A stretch of DNA of 64,000 nt from Apostichopus japonicus (GCF_037975245.1 NC_092576.1:37042611-37106610), one strand, 5' to 3'; numbered from the stretch's first letter, positions 1 to 14,500 are shown. Notes: a model not told the origin generated them from the sequence alone. A program made the numbers and translations.

Positions 1-612
1 CTTTCAGGAAAAGTGCCAACTAGGAGCAAGAGAACAACTTTGTTGCTATGTTATCAATTACGATGAGCCTTTTTGTGGCTTGGATGTTAAAGAACATGAA
101 TGGAAGCCCACGTAGTTAAAAAAAAATTGGGTAAAATTGAGGCAATTTTAGAACAGTTTAGCCTTCCCAGCAGAAGTGGACGAAGATTGTTTACGACCGA
201 GTAAAGAGGTTTGTTTACAAGTGACGAAAAGTTCCGGCTCTCGTAGCAAAAAAAAATACGATCATGGTATAAAATATTGATGGTGCCATGAAAGGCCAAC
301 TTGTCAGCTATCCAGTGATGGGTAGCGTTTAGCAAGAGAAAACTTCCATCTAGACTTCCATCAGTAGTAAACAATATTCGCACGCTGATCCTGGGAGGCA
401 TACAGGGGTCTAACATTGCCTCAATTTACCAAATTTTCTCACCACATATACTTCCATTCATGCTCTTCAACATGTAAGTCAAACGAAACTAGATCATGAT
501 TGATAACAGGTCAAGAAAGTTGTTTTCCTGCTGCTTTTTGGCACTTTTCCCGAGGAGAACAAACGAGCGGATAGATATAGACTATAATAGTATGCCACCT
601 CAGTCATCTATA
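1..612. other. No supported feature
   Basis: I see no exon with convincing splice sites here. A 109-codon open frame on the minus strand (87-416) has no recognisable motif and contains AT-rich, transposon-like sequence. Confidence 0.4.
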
Positions 613-1003
613 TGCCAATGTAAATGTTTGTCTGTATGGTGCAATTTTACTGTATCTCGGTACTATGGAAGATACCCAACGATAGCGCTTGATTAGTAAT
701 TTGTGAAGCTTGGACGTACTATATATTAGTACCCCTTAAGCTTCACTTAATATATATCTTCGCCTTTGCTGAGGATATGTTGGCCTCACAGTTACTAACA
801 AATAATGTTACCTCTGTAACACGCATACTGACTATGCCTGGCCTAGCCTACATCTAGACAAGGCCTATACGGTGATAGTAGGCTGTGTGCAGATACTAGT
901 TCGGCGAGCAGCTACGCTACGCACAATAGTACCTGTCACGGATAGTGAATTTAAAGTACTAAAAAACAGGCTGAATTATCATATAGTGACATTCAGGCTA
1001 TGA
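613..1003 (+). repeat. Direct copy of the ATG101 upstream segment
   Basis: This stretch matches 56650-57065 in the same orientation. Shared stretches include tttgtctgtatggtgcaat, ctttgctgaggatatgttgg, actgactatgcctggcctag and gcgagcagctacgctacgca, separated by small indels. At the second site the segment lies just upstream of ATG101; here no ATG101 exon follows. It is either a duplicated promoter/5' flank or a dispersed repeat. Confidence 0.75.
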
Positions 1004-2625
1004 ATTCACAACAGTCTGGACAGACTGTGTTTGAACAGTACGATCACTTCAACGCGGATTACGTATACAGATGATGCGCGGCTGAATCTAAGGCTCACTT
1101 TACTGTGCTTTTACCTGGTCGCATACCTTCATCATAACGATTTTTTTCTCATTTTGTGACGAACGGTTTCAAAGAAACTGAATTATTTAAGATTTGAATT
1201 GCGTTGACATTTTCTTTCGAATAAACGCTACTAACCGACCAATAATAGGCTAGCAGTATATTTATTGTACAGAGGTTATATATCTAGAGGTCTTGATAAT
1301 AATAATCAATATTACTAACCTCTAAAAATAGTGCTGTTGTTAAATCCTCCTTGTACGTCAATTCAGGTACTCAAACTGCCAGTTCCAAGATATATCCGGG
1401 ATATCTAATAATCATCCATATAATTGAATCCGAAACGCTAGTAGTAGTAATTGGTGGGTTGTATTGCTACATCCCACACACAAAATGTCCGGTGGATTCC
1501 CGAAAAATATCCGAAGTATCACGGAGTCTATACGACCTGGCTTTTAATAGCCAGCTACCACTGTGGTGTTGACGATGGTATATATGGTAGTGCTTTCTAC
1601 TAAAGTAATACTTCGACTAAGAAACAACCTTCATTGGCCAATTCTCTGAACGAAGTAACTGAAAACGCTGTCGCTGTACACGTGAACGTAAAATACACAC
1701 CTGTCTCTCGTTGAACACCTGTCCTTTTGTTCTGAGAGCGAAGATTAACAAGTTGGGCAACATAATGTTTGTCAACAAAATACGTAGACTGTTCCACTTT
1801 GCGAGAGGCTCGCTCTATAGGCTCGCTTGCCGTGCAGTATAATAACTGTCACTACAGTTATATGCAAGCACTGTTTCTGCACGAGTTCGCGTAACTTTTA
1901 TGGAACTATCATGGTCTGCATTGTAAACATGTGGCGTCACAAGAAAACAGTTGGCCAAACTCTCTAAATACACGGCTCATGTATATAATTGGATCTACCA
2001 ATATTCAGTAACGGGATGAGGTCACGGGGACTTTTTACAGTCTTGAACAAGTCCAAGCTGCAAAACAAGAATACAATACAGAGCAAAAGTAAAAATAGTG
2101 TTTGCTAGATTTGTGTCCCCCCCCCCCCCCCTCTCTCGCTCTCCTATTTTACCGTTTCACATCATCATAGTGGGGAGGGGGCAATATTGATAACATTGCG
2201 TCTGCATAAATACTATACAATCTGTGCGATACATGGCAATATGCGTAACGTATATAACGCAGAACCACAGTACATCAAGTTAAGTATTGTATTGTTTCCT
2301 TCACAAACTGCACTAATACGTCGAGCGCATGTCGCTCGGCGAATAATGCATGGCGTCACAACATTGCCTCTGTGCACCATGGTCTACTAAACCATTCCAG
2401 TGGCCAAATGATGCCATACGTTGTACGGGTAGCTGCAAGCTCCATGCTGCAACTAACCGAGCTGTACTTGTAGAAATATCATCAGGGGTTACAGCTTTGC
2501 ACAGCTCCAGTGCATTTAATGATATTAAATTATGTGAAACCATTGTGTTAAGCCGCGCCCCGTTTTGAAACTGTGCTACGGTGTCTCACTGTGACCTGAG
2601 TTTTGTAAAATACATTGATGAACAT
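1004..2625. other. Non-coding sequence, no clear feature
   Basis: AT-rich sequence with a poly-C run at about 2117-2130. The short open frames have no splice context or recognisable motif. Confidence 0.4.
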
Positions 2626-2631
2626 TTTTTT

Positions 2632-3005
2632 AACAATTATTGAGATAATGTATGACCCTAAATGAACTACATATTTAGTGTCAAGTCTATTAAATACATC
2701 ATGTATTTATTTCAGCTGCATTGATGCACATTTAGGGTGTTTTTTTTTTTTTTTGGGGGGGGGCGTTAAACCCAGCTCCACCTCAGGGCATCTCAATATG
2801 GCATTTCAGTGTGGAATAATAAAAAAAAATGCGACATTTGAGAAACTTTAAGCTTGTTTTAACAATTATTGAGATAATGTATGACCCTAAATGGACTACA
2901 TATTTATTGTCAAGTCTATTAAATACACCATGTATTTATTTCAGCTGCATTGATGAACATTTAGGGTGTTTTTCGGGGTTAAAACCCAGCTCCACCTCAG
3001 GGCAG
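2632..3005 (+). repeat. Two-copy tandem duplication, period about 229 bp
   Basis: The block starting aacaattattgagataatg occurs at about 2632 and again at 2861. The two copies share a run through ttcagctgcattgatg and acccagctccacctcagggc. They differ mainly by a long T/G homopolymer (2741-2763) found only in copy 1. Confidence 0.8.
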
Positions 3006-3204
3006 CTCAGTATTCTCGATTACTTCGACCAAATTTAAGATTTTTTTTACCCTTAATTGCGTAATCATTTAAGACGTTAAGAACAATAAGAATTTAGTCA
3101 AAATATAAGAACGTCATGTAAAATGTCCCTTTATTTGCCTTCCTCTTAAAAATCTTAACACCGACATCGGACCAGTACTAATTTCATCATTCTCAATTAA
3201 GTAT

Positions 3205-3720
3205 ACACTCTAAAAAAACCTGGTGAAATTTCACCAGGAACTGGTGAAATTTTAAATGCGTTTATATGCCACCCTCCATATCCAAGTTGTTTTCACCAGG
3301 TTTCCTCCTTGTGGAAAATCCTGGTAGAAATAACCAGGAAATCCTGGTTAAATTTCCTGGTGAAATTTTTACACTATCCTGGTTAATATCAATGGGTATT
3401 CAACTCATTCCTGGTTAAATAACCAACATTTCCTGGTTGATGTGACTACTATCCTGGTAAATGTCAAACATATTCCACCTCTTTCCTGGTTAAATCAGCA
3501 AATATTTCCTGGTTGGTGCTAATACTATCCTGGTTTATATCATAAAAGTTCCACCTCTTTCCTGGTCAAATTTACCACACTTTTCCTGGTTGATGCTAAC
3601 ACTATCCTGGTTAATATCACACAATGTTCCACCTCTTTCTGATTAAATTAAACAACATTTCCTGGTTCATGTCACTATTATCCTGGTTAATATTAAAGAA
3701 TTTTCCATCTCATTCCTTGT
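3205..3720 (+). mobile_element. Left end of a transposon with cctggtta subterminal repeats
   Basis: The end begins acactctaaaaaaacctgg, then a hairpin (cctggtgaaatttcaccagg), then more than ten irregular copies of a cctggttaaat-like motif on both strands up to about 3720. The first 11 bases match the tip of the complete element at 12565-17765, whose subterminal motif is different. I found no matching right end in the window, so the element is truncated or its other end has diverged. Confidence 0.65.
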
Positions 3721-4488
3721 TAATTTACCACCATAATACTATTGGGTATGCCCCCTTTCCCCCATTTTAGCTGCAAAGAATTCAAATTAAAAAAAAAAGC
3801 AAAACATAAATTATAAAACAACATCCTCAATGTTACTGGTACATGTATGAGGAAGGTATGCTGTATTAGCCCCAAATATGCTAAATATTCAAATATGGTC
3901 ACCTCTGGTCACAATTCTTAAACTGTTTTTCTTACAACCTTTGAGGAAATTTTCCTCACTGGGACATTCAGTTATCTTGTGTGTTCCTTAAAAATGTCTG
4001 AGAATAATTGGAGAGTAAAGACCTCCAGGAAAGTACTTTTTGAAAACTTCTTGCGATTATAACGTGCTATAGTTTGGGGCCTACACTGACTACCATTAAA
4101 CGAGATAGGAAGGTCTTAGAAGATCTATGTTCACATTGTTGTTGATAAGGATGACATATTACCTTTTTCTTTTGAAATTTTATTACCATTATAGTTTACC
4201 ACTTTGCACTGGCAAACCGAACATCAAGCAAGGCTCTGCAAGAAAATAGTTAAGCTTCCAACGATACCATTAATATTTTAGTCACAAGCTCCTCCGTGGA
4301 CCTCACATACTTGTGCGAATTATTTAAACTCCGATAGAAAGTGGTAAGTTTAGCTTATTATCATCACAAGAAAGATTGATTTGAATTTTTTTTTTAACTA
4401 ACAGTTAAATAGTTAAAGAATAGACCGAAGTGTCAGTCCTTGAACATGAAATTTCTGAAACTGCGACCCCGAATGACCAAAATTATGA

Positions 4489-6305
4489 TCACGTGTTGCA
4501 TACATCCACATGTCCGTCCGTATACTCAGGAAGAAGCGTTTCCAAACAATTAACAAAACCGACCACTAAATGACCTTTGGCATAAAATTCCTGAGCACTT
4601 CCACATGTCTCTTCATCACAGACCATCTCTATGCAAGTTTCATTGAAGTTGTACATGCAGGTCTTATCAATTGTGGACAGAGAGATGAATTGAAATGCAA
4701 AAAATCAAATTGTTTCTCATAAACAGATACAATCACATTCTTAATGTGCATCATCCAAGCCAAAGACATCTTTCTACTACTGCAGAGCTGTGTTACTTGG
4801 TAGCGTCTCTCAATTTCTCATTTTTCACCTCATCCAGTTTGTACAAATCTAGGAAAGGAATGAAACAATTAAAGCATTAATTGGTGTGTTTACGAACTAA
4901 AATGAAAAGAAGTTTAATCAAAGATCACGACTCTTTACGTTCGATTCCTCTGATCTTTTCGACAAGCAATAAAATGGAGATGTTAGTACACACAGCCTGT
5001 GTTCGTGAACTTGACATAGCAATTGCATGATAGGCGAAGGTCAAATTTGTAAATGTGCATTACACGATAGTCGCCTGGAGCAAAATGAGTCAATAGTGTT
5101 ATTTGAAGCACTTAGCCTACAGTCCAACTAAAGGGTGTGGTATTGGTTCAACGTTGTTTTCATTTTACGGTAGATAAAGGTAGGAGAACTGAAAGTCTCT
5201 GTCGAAGCAATTTTCTCTTCGTTTTAGACAATTTGTTTCCATGCTTTGCAAAGTCCTGTTGTTCTGGCTGACATCTCAGTAAATAAATTGTTCAATTTCC
5301 TTAATTTCCTTACAGATCTAAACTGGTTCCACTTTACCATTAATCAATGGGGCTATCATTGGTATCTATCATGGGTAGATTTAACATAAATGTAATAAAA
5401 TGAAACTTACTTGTTGCACCCTTGCACCCTTTGATGTTGAAATTCCCCAAAACAACAGAGTTACAAGAGAAAATGCCAAGTTCATCTGCAACAAAAGATT
5501 TATGAAATTGCCTAAATTTGATACAGTAAAATAACATACACTGAAAGTTTACATCTTCTCCCAAGCCCACCCCCTCCCCCTTTCTGAGATAGCCAAGGTA
5601 TCTCACTGCTCAATTACATTAATTTTAAAAAGGACTGACACTTACTGAAAGCCATGGTCACACTCTTTTTTTATACCATAGAGAAATAAAACTAAAAGTC
5701 AGAGACTTGCCATCTACAATACATTATGTAGGATATGCTTAGAATAGTGTACAATTATGATTTGGCCTTTCTGTTTTGAATTTTCTAAGATACATGCACT
5801 TTAATTTAACTGAATTTAACTATCACAAGAACATTCATCTAATATAAAATTGATGACTTTGCAGTGACTTCAAGTAATGCTTCCACAATTGGCAGAGAGT
5901 AAGTGACCAATCTTTTGCAAAGAAAAATCGATATCTTTTAACACTTTAATAGGAGGAATTATATGGACGTATGAGATATGGGTTATTGCAATGACCGCAG
6001 TGACCTCAATTGACCTCTACATGAATAACTTTTACATAGTATCAATCACCATGCAACTCATTTTTGGTTTGAGTTGTAGTTTAATATAAGGCAATATGAA
6101 GCATGTCTTTGTTGTACTACAAACTGTTTTAGTGGCTTAACGTGTGCATAGAGATATTTTACGTTGAACAACACTTACTACCATAGGGCTAAGTAAACTG
6201 CAGTCAACATAGGTAGTTTGCAAGTACGGTATTGGAAGGCTCAAGGTTGTGTGTTTCTTGTACTCTGTCATGGCTGTTAGCTCCTCTTGGGAAAAACTTC
6301 CATTT
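4489..6305 (-). CDS. Possible exons of an unrecognised minus-strand gene, partly cysteine-rich
   Basis: Several minus-strand blocks look like exons. Block 6305-6179 has a good acceptor and a gtaagt donor and encodes 42 residues including SQEELTAMTEYKKHTT. Block 5485-5411 starts with ATG directly after a tgcag acceptor; in that frame it reads as a signal peptide (MNLAFSLVTLLFWGIS) and ends at gtaagt. Further open blocks are about 5260-5176, 5090-5000 and 4848-4793. Block 4662-4489 encodes 57 residues with six cysteines (CMYNFNETC, MVCDEETC) up to a TGA. The phases do not all fit one transcript: the block ending near 4797 leaves phase 2, while 4662 needs phase 0. It may be two genes, a pseudogene or partly wrong. 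The product is not recognised. The blocks lie inside the transposon end at 3205, so they may be element-borne. Confidence 0.3.
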
Positions 6306-6769
6306 CTGCCAAACAAAATAACACATAATGAAGCGAACCGCGGATGGCGGGGGAAATTACCGGATTTAGGGTCCTACGCTTTGAACTCATAAGTTATAAA
6401 TGAGGAGGCAAGAGTGTTCTTGCGTTGAAACAACGGCTGACTCTTTTATTGCAAAACTCTACAATAATATGAAAGTGAAAATATACAAATGAAGAATAAG
6501 TCATGACACATGACAATATACAGTAAATGGCTCTTACACTCTTAACGACCTAATAAACTGGGGGAAAACCTATACTCATTCTGTGAAATATGCACAGAAC
6601 CTGCAGAAAGGGTTATTTATTTCTGCACCGAAGAGAAGCCGGTCCCCTTTGTTAGAAAATAGTTTCAAAGTAAAACAAAATCAATTCCATTAATGTTCTT
6701 TATTTGAGTTTTGTATCATGTCTAAATACTTATCAGTTTGTATCTATATAAACATTCTCCTCCATGAAA

Positions 6770-7013
6770 ACTGTATATGTGTCCCTCTTTGAATGTTCAG
6801 ATAATCAATACCATAAGGAGTCCTGTTATGGGCAGTTCAGTTTATTGAGATTAAAACCAATTTCATGATCTGCTGTGCTTTTCATAGAAACATAACATAC
6901 CTTACTGTAAATGTGTCCTTTTTTATAACGTTCAGAAAATCAATGCCATAAGGAGTCCTGCTATGTGCATTTCAGTTTATTGAGATTTACACCAATTTCA
7001 TGATCTGATGTGC
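6770..7013 (+). repeat. Two-copy tandem duplication, period 135 bp
   Basis: The motif ccataaggagtcctg occurs at 6811 and 6946. It is flanked in both copies by similar sequence ending catttcagtttattgagat... and ccaatttcatgatctg. Confidence 0.75.
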
Positions 7014-8600
7014 CTAATATGGGAGAATAATCTGCCTCACTGACAGTGCTTCAAAACCTACCTCTGGGGAGTATAATTTTAGGATAAGAGCAAAATGAGA
7101 TGTAAAAATCCAATAATTCAAACTCATGTCTGGTTTATAGTGTGTGGCTTATTCCACTAGCTATGCAAAGCTGTGCCCTAGTTATGTGGTGTTTCATTAA
7201 TTTCTCAAGCCGATAAAACTTTTATGTGACTAGGCCTAGGCTATACATATATCCTAATTAATAATATAGCCTAATTAACTGCCAAAGCTCGTTAAAGTTT
7301 GACACACAAGTACCCCCCCCCCCTCCCAAGCACTGATTTCTGACTAGTTTACATAAAAGAATAGTCTTAATTGAGATTAACCATACACGAGTTTTCTTGG
7401 TTGATATAAATGAATATGCTTAGTACAAACTTATCACTTTTCTAATTAAATTTCACATTGGCAATACATATTACCTACATCTACTAATATAGCTTAACTG
7501 GTTATAGCCTAGCCTGGGTAAGTTTTACACCCAGACGTTAGTCTAGGTCATTACAATAATTGCATCACATGCAATTTTAGACACTGTGGACAATCACTGC
7601 GGACAATCACTGCTTGCCATTTCCCGAGCATGTAGACCACTAGTATGGCTTAGGCCGAGTCTTTTAAATGCGAAGGCAAGCTAGGCCTACAGGGTCTAAG
7701 ATTTACGTGTACCGACCGAAGCGCAAAAGGGTATATGTGTAACTGCCTTGACAGTTCTAAATAAAGTCGGACGTATTTTACGAGCCTGTTTTTGTTTATT
7801 TTCAGCTCAATTGATACATGTTAACAGATTATATCATAGACTACTGTTACTTGATATCAAACCTTATAACTAACGAAATCATTAATGTTAAAGACAGATC
7901 GGTAATAAAATACGATATTCTAGTAATAGATAGAATTCACGAAGCAGATACACTGTCTCTTGATTCTACATAGTTCGCAATAGTTATAAAAAGTCAAGAT
8001 CCACTCAAAATATGGCTTTGTTTATCATAAACAAATATATATCCAACTGATAAGTAATATTGGTTAATGTCAGTATGAACTTTGAGACTGATACAGGATC
8101 AGTGCATATATAGCGACGAACGAAAGAACTAAACACCATTCTTACATGGCAAGTACTGGAATGATTGTAGTCGTGTCTAGAAACGTAGGACCACTTGGAG
8201 TTACTTACACCATTAAAGGTAGGTTTCTGATTGTACATACTACCAATACACCAATGTGCTTAGTCACTGTACATTATAGTATAACGTTGGAATGTCTAGC
8301 TACATGTAGTTGGCCGACAAAGCCGAAGAATACGCGACAACTCATTTGAAACTGACAGTTGTAATTTGGCAAAGGTTTCTGTAAACACCAATGCCAATAT
8401 AGGGCGTTTTTCCAACTGGTATTTGACAGTGTACGTACGGAGGCTACCGATGAAAAGCTGTTCCCAGTGAACAATTCATCCAGGTGGTATAATTTTCATC
8501 AGGTCTAAACGAACACTAAATGTTAACAGAAATCAGCTGTTCATGCGGGATCATATGTTGTTCAGTGTGATGTTGTCAGAGTCAATAATGTAAATGTTGA
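7014..8600. other. Non-coding sequence upstream of the death-domain gene
   Basis: No convincing exon. There is a poly-C run near 7315 and several taggcctag-type motifs around 7230-7700. This is probably the 5' flank of the gene that starts near 8.64 kb. Confidence 0.4.
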
Positions 8601-8605
8601 TCAAC

Positions 8606-8645
8606 TATATAAAAATAGGTCTCGGCGGTCGGGTGGACTTCAGCC
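8606..8645 (+). promoter_or_regulatory. Putative TATA box and start site of the death-domain gene
   Basis: A tatataaaaata TATA-like box at 8606 lies about 33 bp upstream of an initiator-like ttcagcc (8639-8645). Candidate donors gtgagc (8653) and gtgaag (8661) would end a short 5'-UTR exon. The exon carrying the ATG begins after an acattttcag acceptor (8910). This fits a TATA promoter plus a spliced leader exon, but the transcription start is inferred. Confidence 0.45.
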
Positions 8646-8910
8646 GAGTAGAGTGAGCTAGTGAAGTGTGTTGGAATACCCAAAATGCAATAACGCTTGC
8701 TCGTGCACGCTCAATACAAAAGCAACATAATGTACTGAAATGTATGTCTTAAAACTTTAATCCGCTGTTGATAATACGTTGATATTAAATTATTTCGTTC
8801 TGATTATACATATTCAAAAGTGATAAACAACTATGAAAGCAATATTTCTAATTTGACTGTTATTTATCCAATTAGAGACAATATACATGCTATGTTATTA
8901 ACATTTTCAG

Positions 8911-8975
8911 AGACACGATGGCGTTTAATATTGAACAACACGTTGTAAAAACGGCCAAGGAGAAAACTACTACAG
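8911..8975 (+). CDS. Death-domain gene, first coding exon
   Basis: Follows an attttcag acceptor. The ATG is at 8918, preceded by gacacg. It encodes 19 residues ([19 protein letters not shown]) and ends in phase 1 at gtacag. It is the only in-frame ATG upstream of the death-effector-like exon. Confidence 0.7.
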
Positions 8976-11432
8976 GTACAGTTGTCTGTTTTGAATTCAA
9001 TTATAATGAATAGACGTTGGGAGAGTCTGCAAAATAGCATCAACTCAGTTTCCAATATAAACAACGATTCTCTTTCATATTTGAGTTGCTTGGCTCTGTG
9101 CATGGATTTCTCAGCACTCTTTTTTTTTAGGGTGGGGGCGGGGATGAGCGCGGACGATTTGTTTTTCGGCATTACTGATAGGCGTTCTCTTTGTATAAGA
9201 TACTCACTAAAATCTGGACTGTATGTTCCATAGATTTTTCTAACATTCACTAAGGTCCGGACTATACACAGTCTCTGAGACAGTTATACAATCTATCCAG
9301 ATCCGAACTGTTTAATCTGTCGGTTTCTTCACTTTTGGCCTGCATAGAATGGTTCATGGGTTAGTTATACCATTCTCTAAGATCGGTTCCGGACCCCACG
9401 CTTCCTGAATTAATATATACTTTACTTAAATTTACCAAGATTGAATTATATTGTTCATGAATTAGTTATAAGGCCCCTTCCACTTGATCGGGAATATATG
9501 GCTACTAAATTATTAGTGTTCTTGTTTATTATTTACCAGGTTTTGGTAGTTTCAAAGCTGAATTAGCTGATATCCTCACTGAAGACATTATTTCGCAACT
9601 TGCAATCTACTTCAATTATCCGCCCGTAAAATACGATTTGCTGAAAAAAGATGTTGGTCGTAATTACCTTATGGTTCACTATATGGAGGAGAGAGGGCAA
9701 ATCACAGAAACAGATATCACGTCTCTTCTGCGTGCTTTGGAAGCGCGTAAACTCCATGGGATACAGAAGAGGGTGCAAGCATTGTTCGAGCTTCATACAT
9801 GCAAACGGTGTACAGGTGATGATCAGTCTATGCAGCAGCCAGAAGGTAAGTATGATTCTGAAGAACACGTCAGGTACAATATAGCCATATGTTTATTAAA
9901 CATCACCTTTTAGGTTTGAACATGGATAGAAAGTACAATTGCCGACCAGTAAACTAACGATACAATTGAAATATCCATAACAATTAACTATTATGACAGC
10001 GTTAAAAAGATAATCTACAAACTATGCAGAGTGTAACACAATTTGCATTTACTTTTTTCTAACAAAAACGTTAACACTTTCTTCTTCTTTTTTATTTCGA
10101 TGTTCTGTCAAATTTTGGATTACTCATTTCCAATAGATCTTAACTTTGGCAAACTGGATCTCGGTCCAAAGGGATCGTTGGCTTCTAACGTGAGTAAATT
10201 GAAATATAGAGCTAGAAATAGCTAAATACAAATACTGCTCGTAAAATAACATTATTTGAAACAAATTAGGCTGCATGTGATAGAACACACTTTGACAACG
10301 TATCCGACTATTTCTACTGTTTTTAATGCAATGGGAAGTACTTTAATTGGAATATATTATATTAATGATAATAAATGGTAGTGATTATGAAACTCCGAAG
10401 AAGGGAACTAACAGGCTTGATGTCAGAACGTTTCATATATTAGATAAGAGAAAAACATCTCACACATTAAATTTCCATATTTTCCGCGGGTAAAAAGTTG
10501 TGTAATTTGTATAAAACCAATTAGTGTTGCATAAACCATCCTGTCTGTCCATGAGATGTCTAATCATTTCAAAAATGTGTTTTCCTTAAATCAAGATTAC
10601 CATTCTTGGACTAGAATCATTTAGCTCGGCGGACCAACATTACATAATTGTGGAAAATGGAAATCCTGTGCCTGTATTGCCCACCTTACAGGAACTACAA
10701 ATAAAAACGAAAAAAGGAAAAGAATTTAACCAAGACCAAGTCATAGGATTATTTTCTTATACACAAAAATGCCAACGGCTGCGTAAATTGTTGTAAGTAA
10801 TCACATACCACTTACCACTTGTATTCACTTTCACTTGCTCTTACTGAATGATAACATACCAATAAGCAAAACTATGGAAATGTTTTGTTGAATATAACTT
10901 TTAGCTGGATGATACTGTCGTTGTTGTTTAGTAAAAATTTAAAGGGGTTGTACTTCAAATGTTGCATTTTACTATTATGTGAAACATTAAAGCAAAACCT
11001 GATTCTTTTTCTCTGAGAACAGGCGAGTACACTCAATAAATAGGTTATTCAGATAAGCTCGGAATGCAACAATACTTAATGACGCATGCATCACTAACTT
11101 TATACTCTAGTTACTTCATAAACGGTGGATAACATTGGAATGAGTTAGTCATTTAACACATTCACCACTCACAAATCGCGTTTTATTTTACAGATTCATT
11201 GATTGTTTGTTACCTCTGTCCCTTCTCGTCGGTTCTCTTTCTCCTCTTACGAAGTTACGTAACATTCAAGGTGAGAATATAGAAACAACTAAATGTGTTA
11301 CTCATCACAAGCAATTTTTGATTCTTTGTGGGATACTAAAACGGGTGATATCATTATATTGTAAAAGTCAACGAAGATTATCAATATGATTATACATTAA
11401 CCTTATATATACCATTTTTGTTTGTTAACGTG

Positions 11433-11499
<67 letters not shown>

Positions 11500-11517
11500 C
11501 ACATATATATATATATA

Positions 11518-11590
<73 letters not shown>

Positions 11591-14500
11591 CAAATCGTTA
11601 TGTAATGTTTCTTTCCAGTTTCATGGACACCGACTGAACATGGTTTCCATTTAGATTCTTCCAGAGGTAAATGGGTGTCGAACTCCAAGGAAGCCACAGC
11701 ACTTGAAGTAAGTCGTTCACCACTCTCTTGAGTACAATCATGTCCGTAGAGTACGTTTTTCATTAGTTTAGTGACAAATCTTTAAACCTGATAAATCCAT
11801 GATAAATAATCCAAGTAACACCCACCTTGTCAGACGGTACAATAGCACATTGTAATTGTCCTACTGTAAGTCGTACAGCCAAAATAAAAACATACAACAT
11901 AACATACTAATTAAATTTTACTTCGATTAAAAATTTCCCTTTTTGTCATTTGATCTAATCCGAATAAACATACAATCAAACATGCGGTGCTGATACAATT
12001 TAATGTCATATTAAAACGAGTAGCAAACATTTTAATTGGACTTAAATGTAATGTTATTTACTGTGAATGAAATGGTTTTCTAGTAAGCCTTTATTTCATG
12101 CACATAAAATCACAATGAGAAACACGACAATATTATTTCAACGCAGTATTCAACTTCAAGTAACGTACATAGCATTTAAATTCAAGAAATAGTAAAATAT
12201 GTAATTATTTAATTTAATGGTTAATACACTTGTGTTATTGTAAAAACTCATTTCAAATACAGTTTAGCTGTTCAAATAAACTTTCTTATTTATTACAAAA
12301 CATTTTTGATAATATTTTTATTCGACAGAAATATTTTCAAATTGTTATGGAAAATTGGTTGTGTATGTTTGGCATTATAGTGAAGTACTATATTGTAATA
12401 ACGGAAAACAGGTTGACAAGCCCAATGTTGTCGGATTATAACATCATCATGAAAGTAACAGTGCATGTTAACGAGCAAAATAAATAAACCGAAACTACAA
12501 ATCTGAAAGTTTCTCCATATATTGCAATAAATTGATTTGATCTATTTATATGGGTTGTAAAACTACACTCTAAAAACTGTTGGGCAAAACTGGTTGGGCA
12601 AACAAAGCATTGCCCAATATGAGTAAATATTAACCAACAACTGAGTAAAAGAAATTACAAAACAGATATGGGTAAACTTTGTTGTGCAAAAACTAAGATG
12701 TAGTTTATTGTTACTTTCTGTTGGGCAAACAAGCTTGATTTGCCCAATGTTGTGCAAAAACCAGCATTTTTGCGCCATTACTATACTGGTACTCTGCGCG
12801 ATGTGCATGTATCATGAGTAGATCGTATATAGTGAACGTGTTATAACTTACACAATGGCTGACGAATTTGTTAGCGCAGTACTCAAGAGGTGGGAACTGC
12901 CAGAGTTATGTGCTACATTTGAAGGTGAGCGTAAAGAAAAACAATCCTCTGCTTGGTGTGTGCATCGAGCACTACATATCAGTGGTATCGAATGATCGTT
13001 CGTTCTCTCGGTGCTACATGTAGGCTATACCAGGCATACGTAAAGGCTACTAATACTAATTGTATTTCCAGCATAGTTGTATTACGTTAGGCTAGCTTGT
13101 AGTGAAGCGATTGACAGGGGCCACAGGCGCGCCCGCAAGCGTTTTTTTTCCCAGGACGAACGTGGGTTTCAGGTTTTTCAGGAGTTTACAAATTCGTTTG
13201 AAATCAGAGTTAGGGTTAAGAAAGTGGGTCAAGGACACAGTTTCTAAGAAATTGCAGGATTGTCGTTCATAATCTGGGGTCAAAACTAGGAAAAAAGATT
13301 CAGAACATGTTTTTTGAAAAAGCGTCACATGTTTGGAATCCAGGGATTTGATTGGCCGATGCCCACGTTCGTCCTGGGGAAAAAAATACGCCGCCCGCAA
13401 GTGTGTAACTAGGCCTAAGTTACTCACATTGTATTAACGTCGCGAACGCCTGTGTAATGCAGATCCGTGTCAACTTACGGTAAGCTATGCGTATGCACCA
13501 GGTCTCTCTAGCCTATATCTTGGCTAGACAAGGTTTCATTGTAGCACATTTTCGTTGTAAATCATAAATTGTACTCCCTTTTTTTCTTTTAAGTTTTATA
13601 CGGCAAATGACCACATGAACCCTTATTTGCTTAACGTTAGACCTAGCCTGTCATAACTTAGGATTAATGTTAGACTTACACGTACGTTGTTAATGCTAGT
13701 AGTAGTACGTACATACAGTAGTATAATAATGGACCCTTCGAAGTTCGAACACTTTAGCACTAAAATGCTCCAGAATTGTATCTGTTCACACTTCTTTTAA
13801 AATGATACTATCGATGGCAGAAGAAACATTCTCGTTAGAAAAAAAGTCGCTTCATAGGTTTCGTCAAATTGATCCTATTGTATTTGTGCCATGGTGAAAT
13901 TATGCATTCGTTAGGGGTGTCCGAACTTCGAGGGTTTTTCAAACTTCAAAGTAGCCTAAGTTAGGCCTGGCATTTAATGAGTTCTAGGCTATAATAATAT
14001 TAATATAGCATAGAACATCAGCGCTAGTAATGTTATAGGCCTATAATGCTGTTTGCATATTTTTCTCTTTCCTACAGGAAGAACAGGACTTCGAATTATT
14101 ACAAAAACCAACTGCCAATAAGTTATACAACAGAGTGGGATATTCAACAATGGACATTTTGTGCTATACAGGCAATCATCCCAAACTTGCCGAACTTTTT
14201 GCATTTAGAGAAGACGTTGGATGCACTGACTGATGGTAAGCCAAATTTATTGTATGGTCATGGCCTGTGAATTCATAGCTAGCTTCATTCAGAGCTTATG
14301 CCATGACAATATAGTTTCTCTTTCCAGTATGTCTGTAAAGATGGGTCAATATTTGGATTAACCTTCAAAATATGTTTTTGGTGGTTTGTTACTTTTTAAA
14401 AATCTATCAAATCAACTGATCTGAAAGGACCAAATCAGCTGGTTAATGTCAAATGGTGGCTTCTGAACCTTTCTGCAAACTTTCTCCAAACATTGCACTC

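Noticed and set aside
87-416. 109-codon minus-strand frame at the left edge
   Set aside because: No motif I can recognise and no splice context; it could be an old transposon scrap but this is not supportable.
11418-11763. Open frames rich in YIYIYI on both strands
   Set aside because: Produced by the (TA)n microsatellite.
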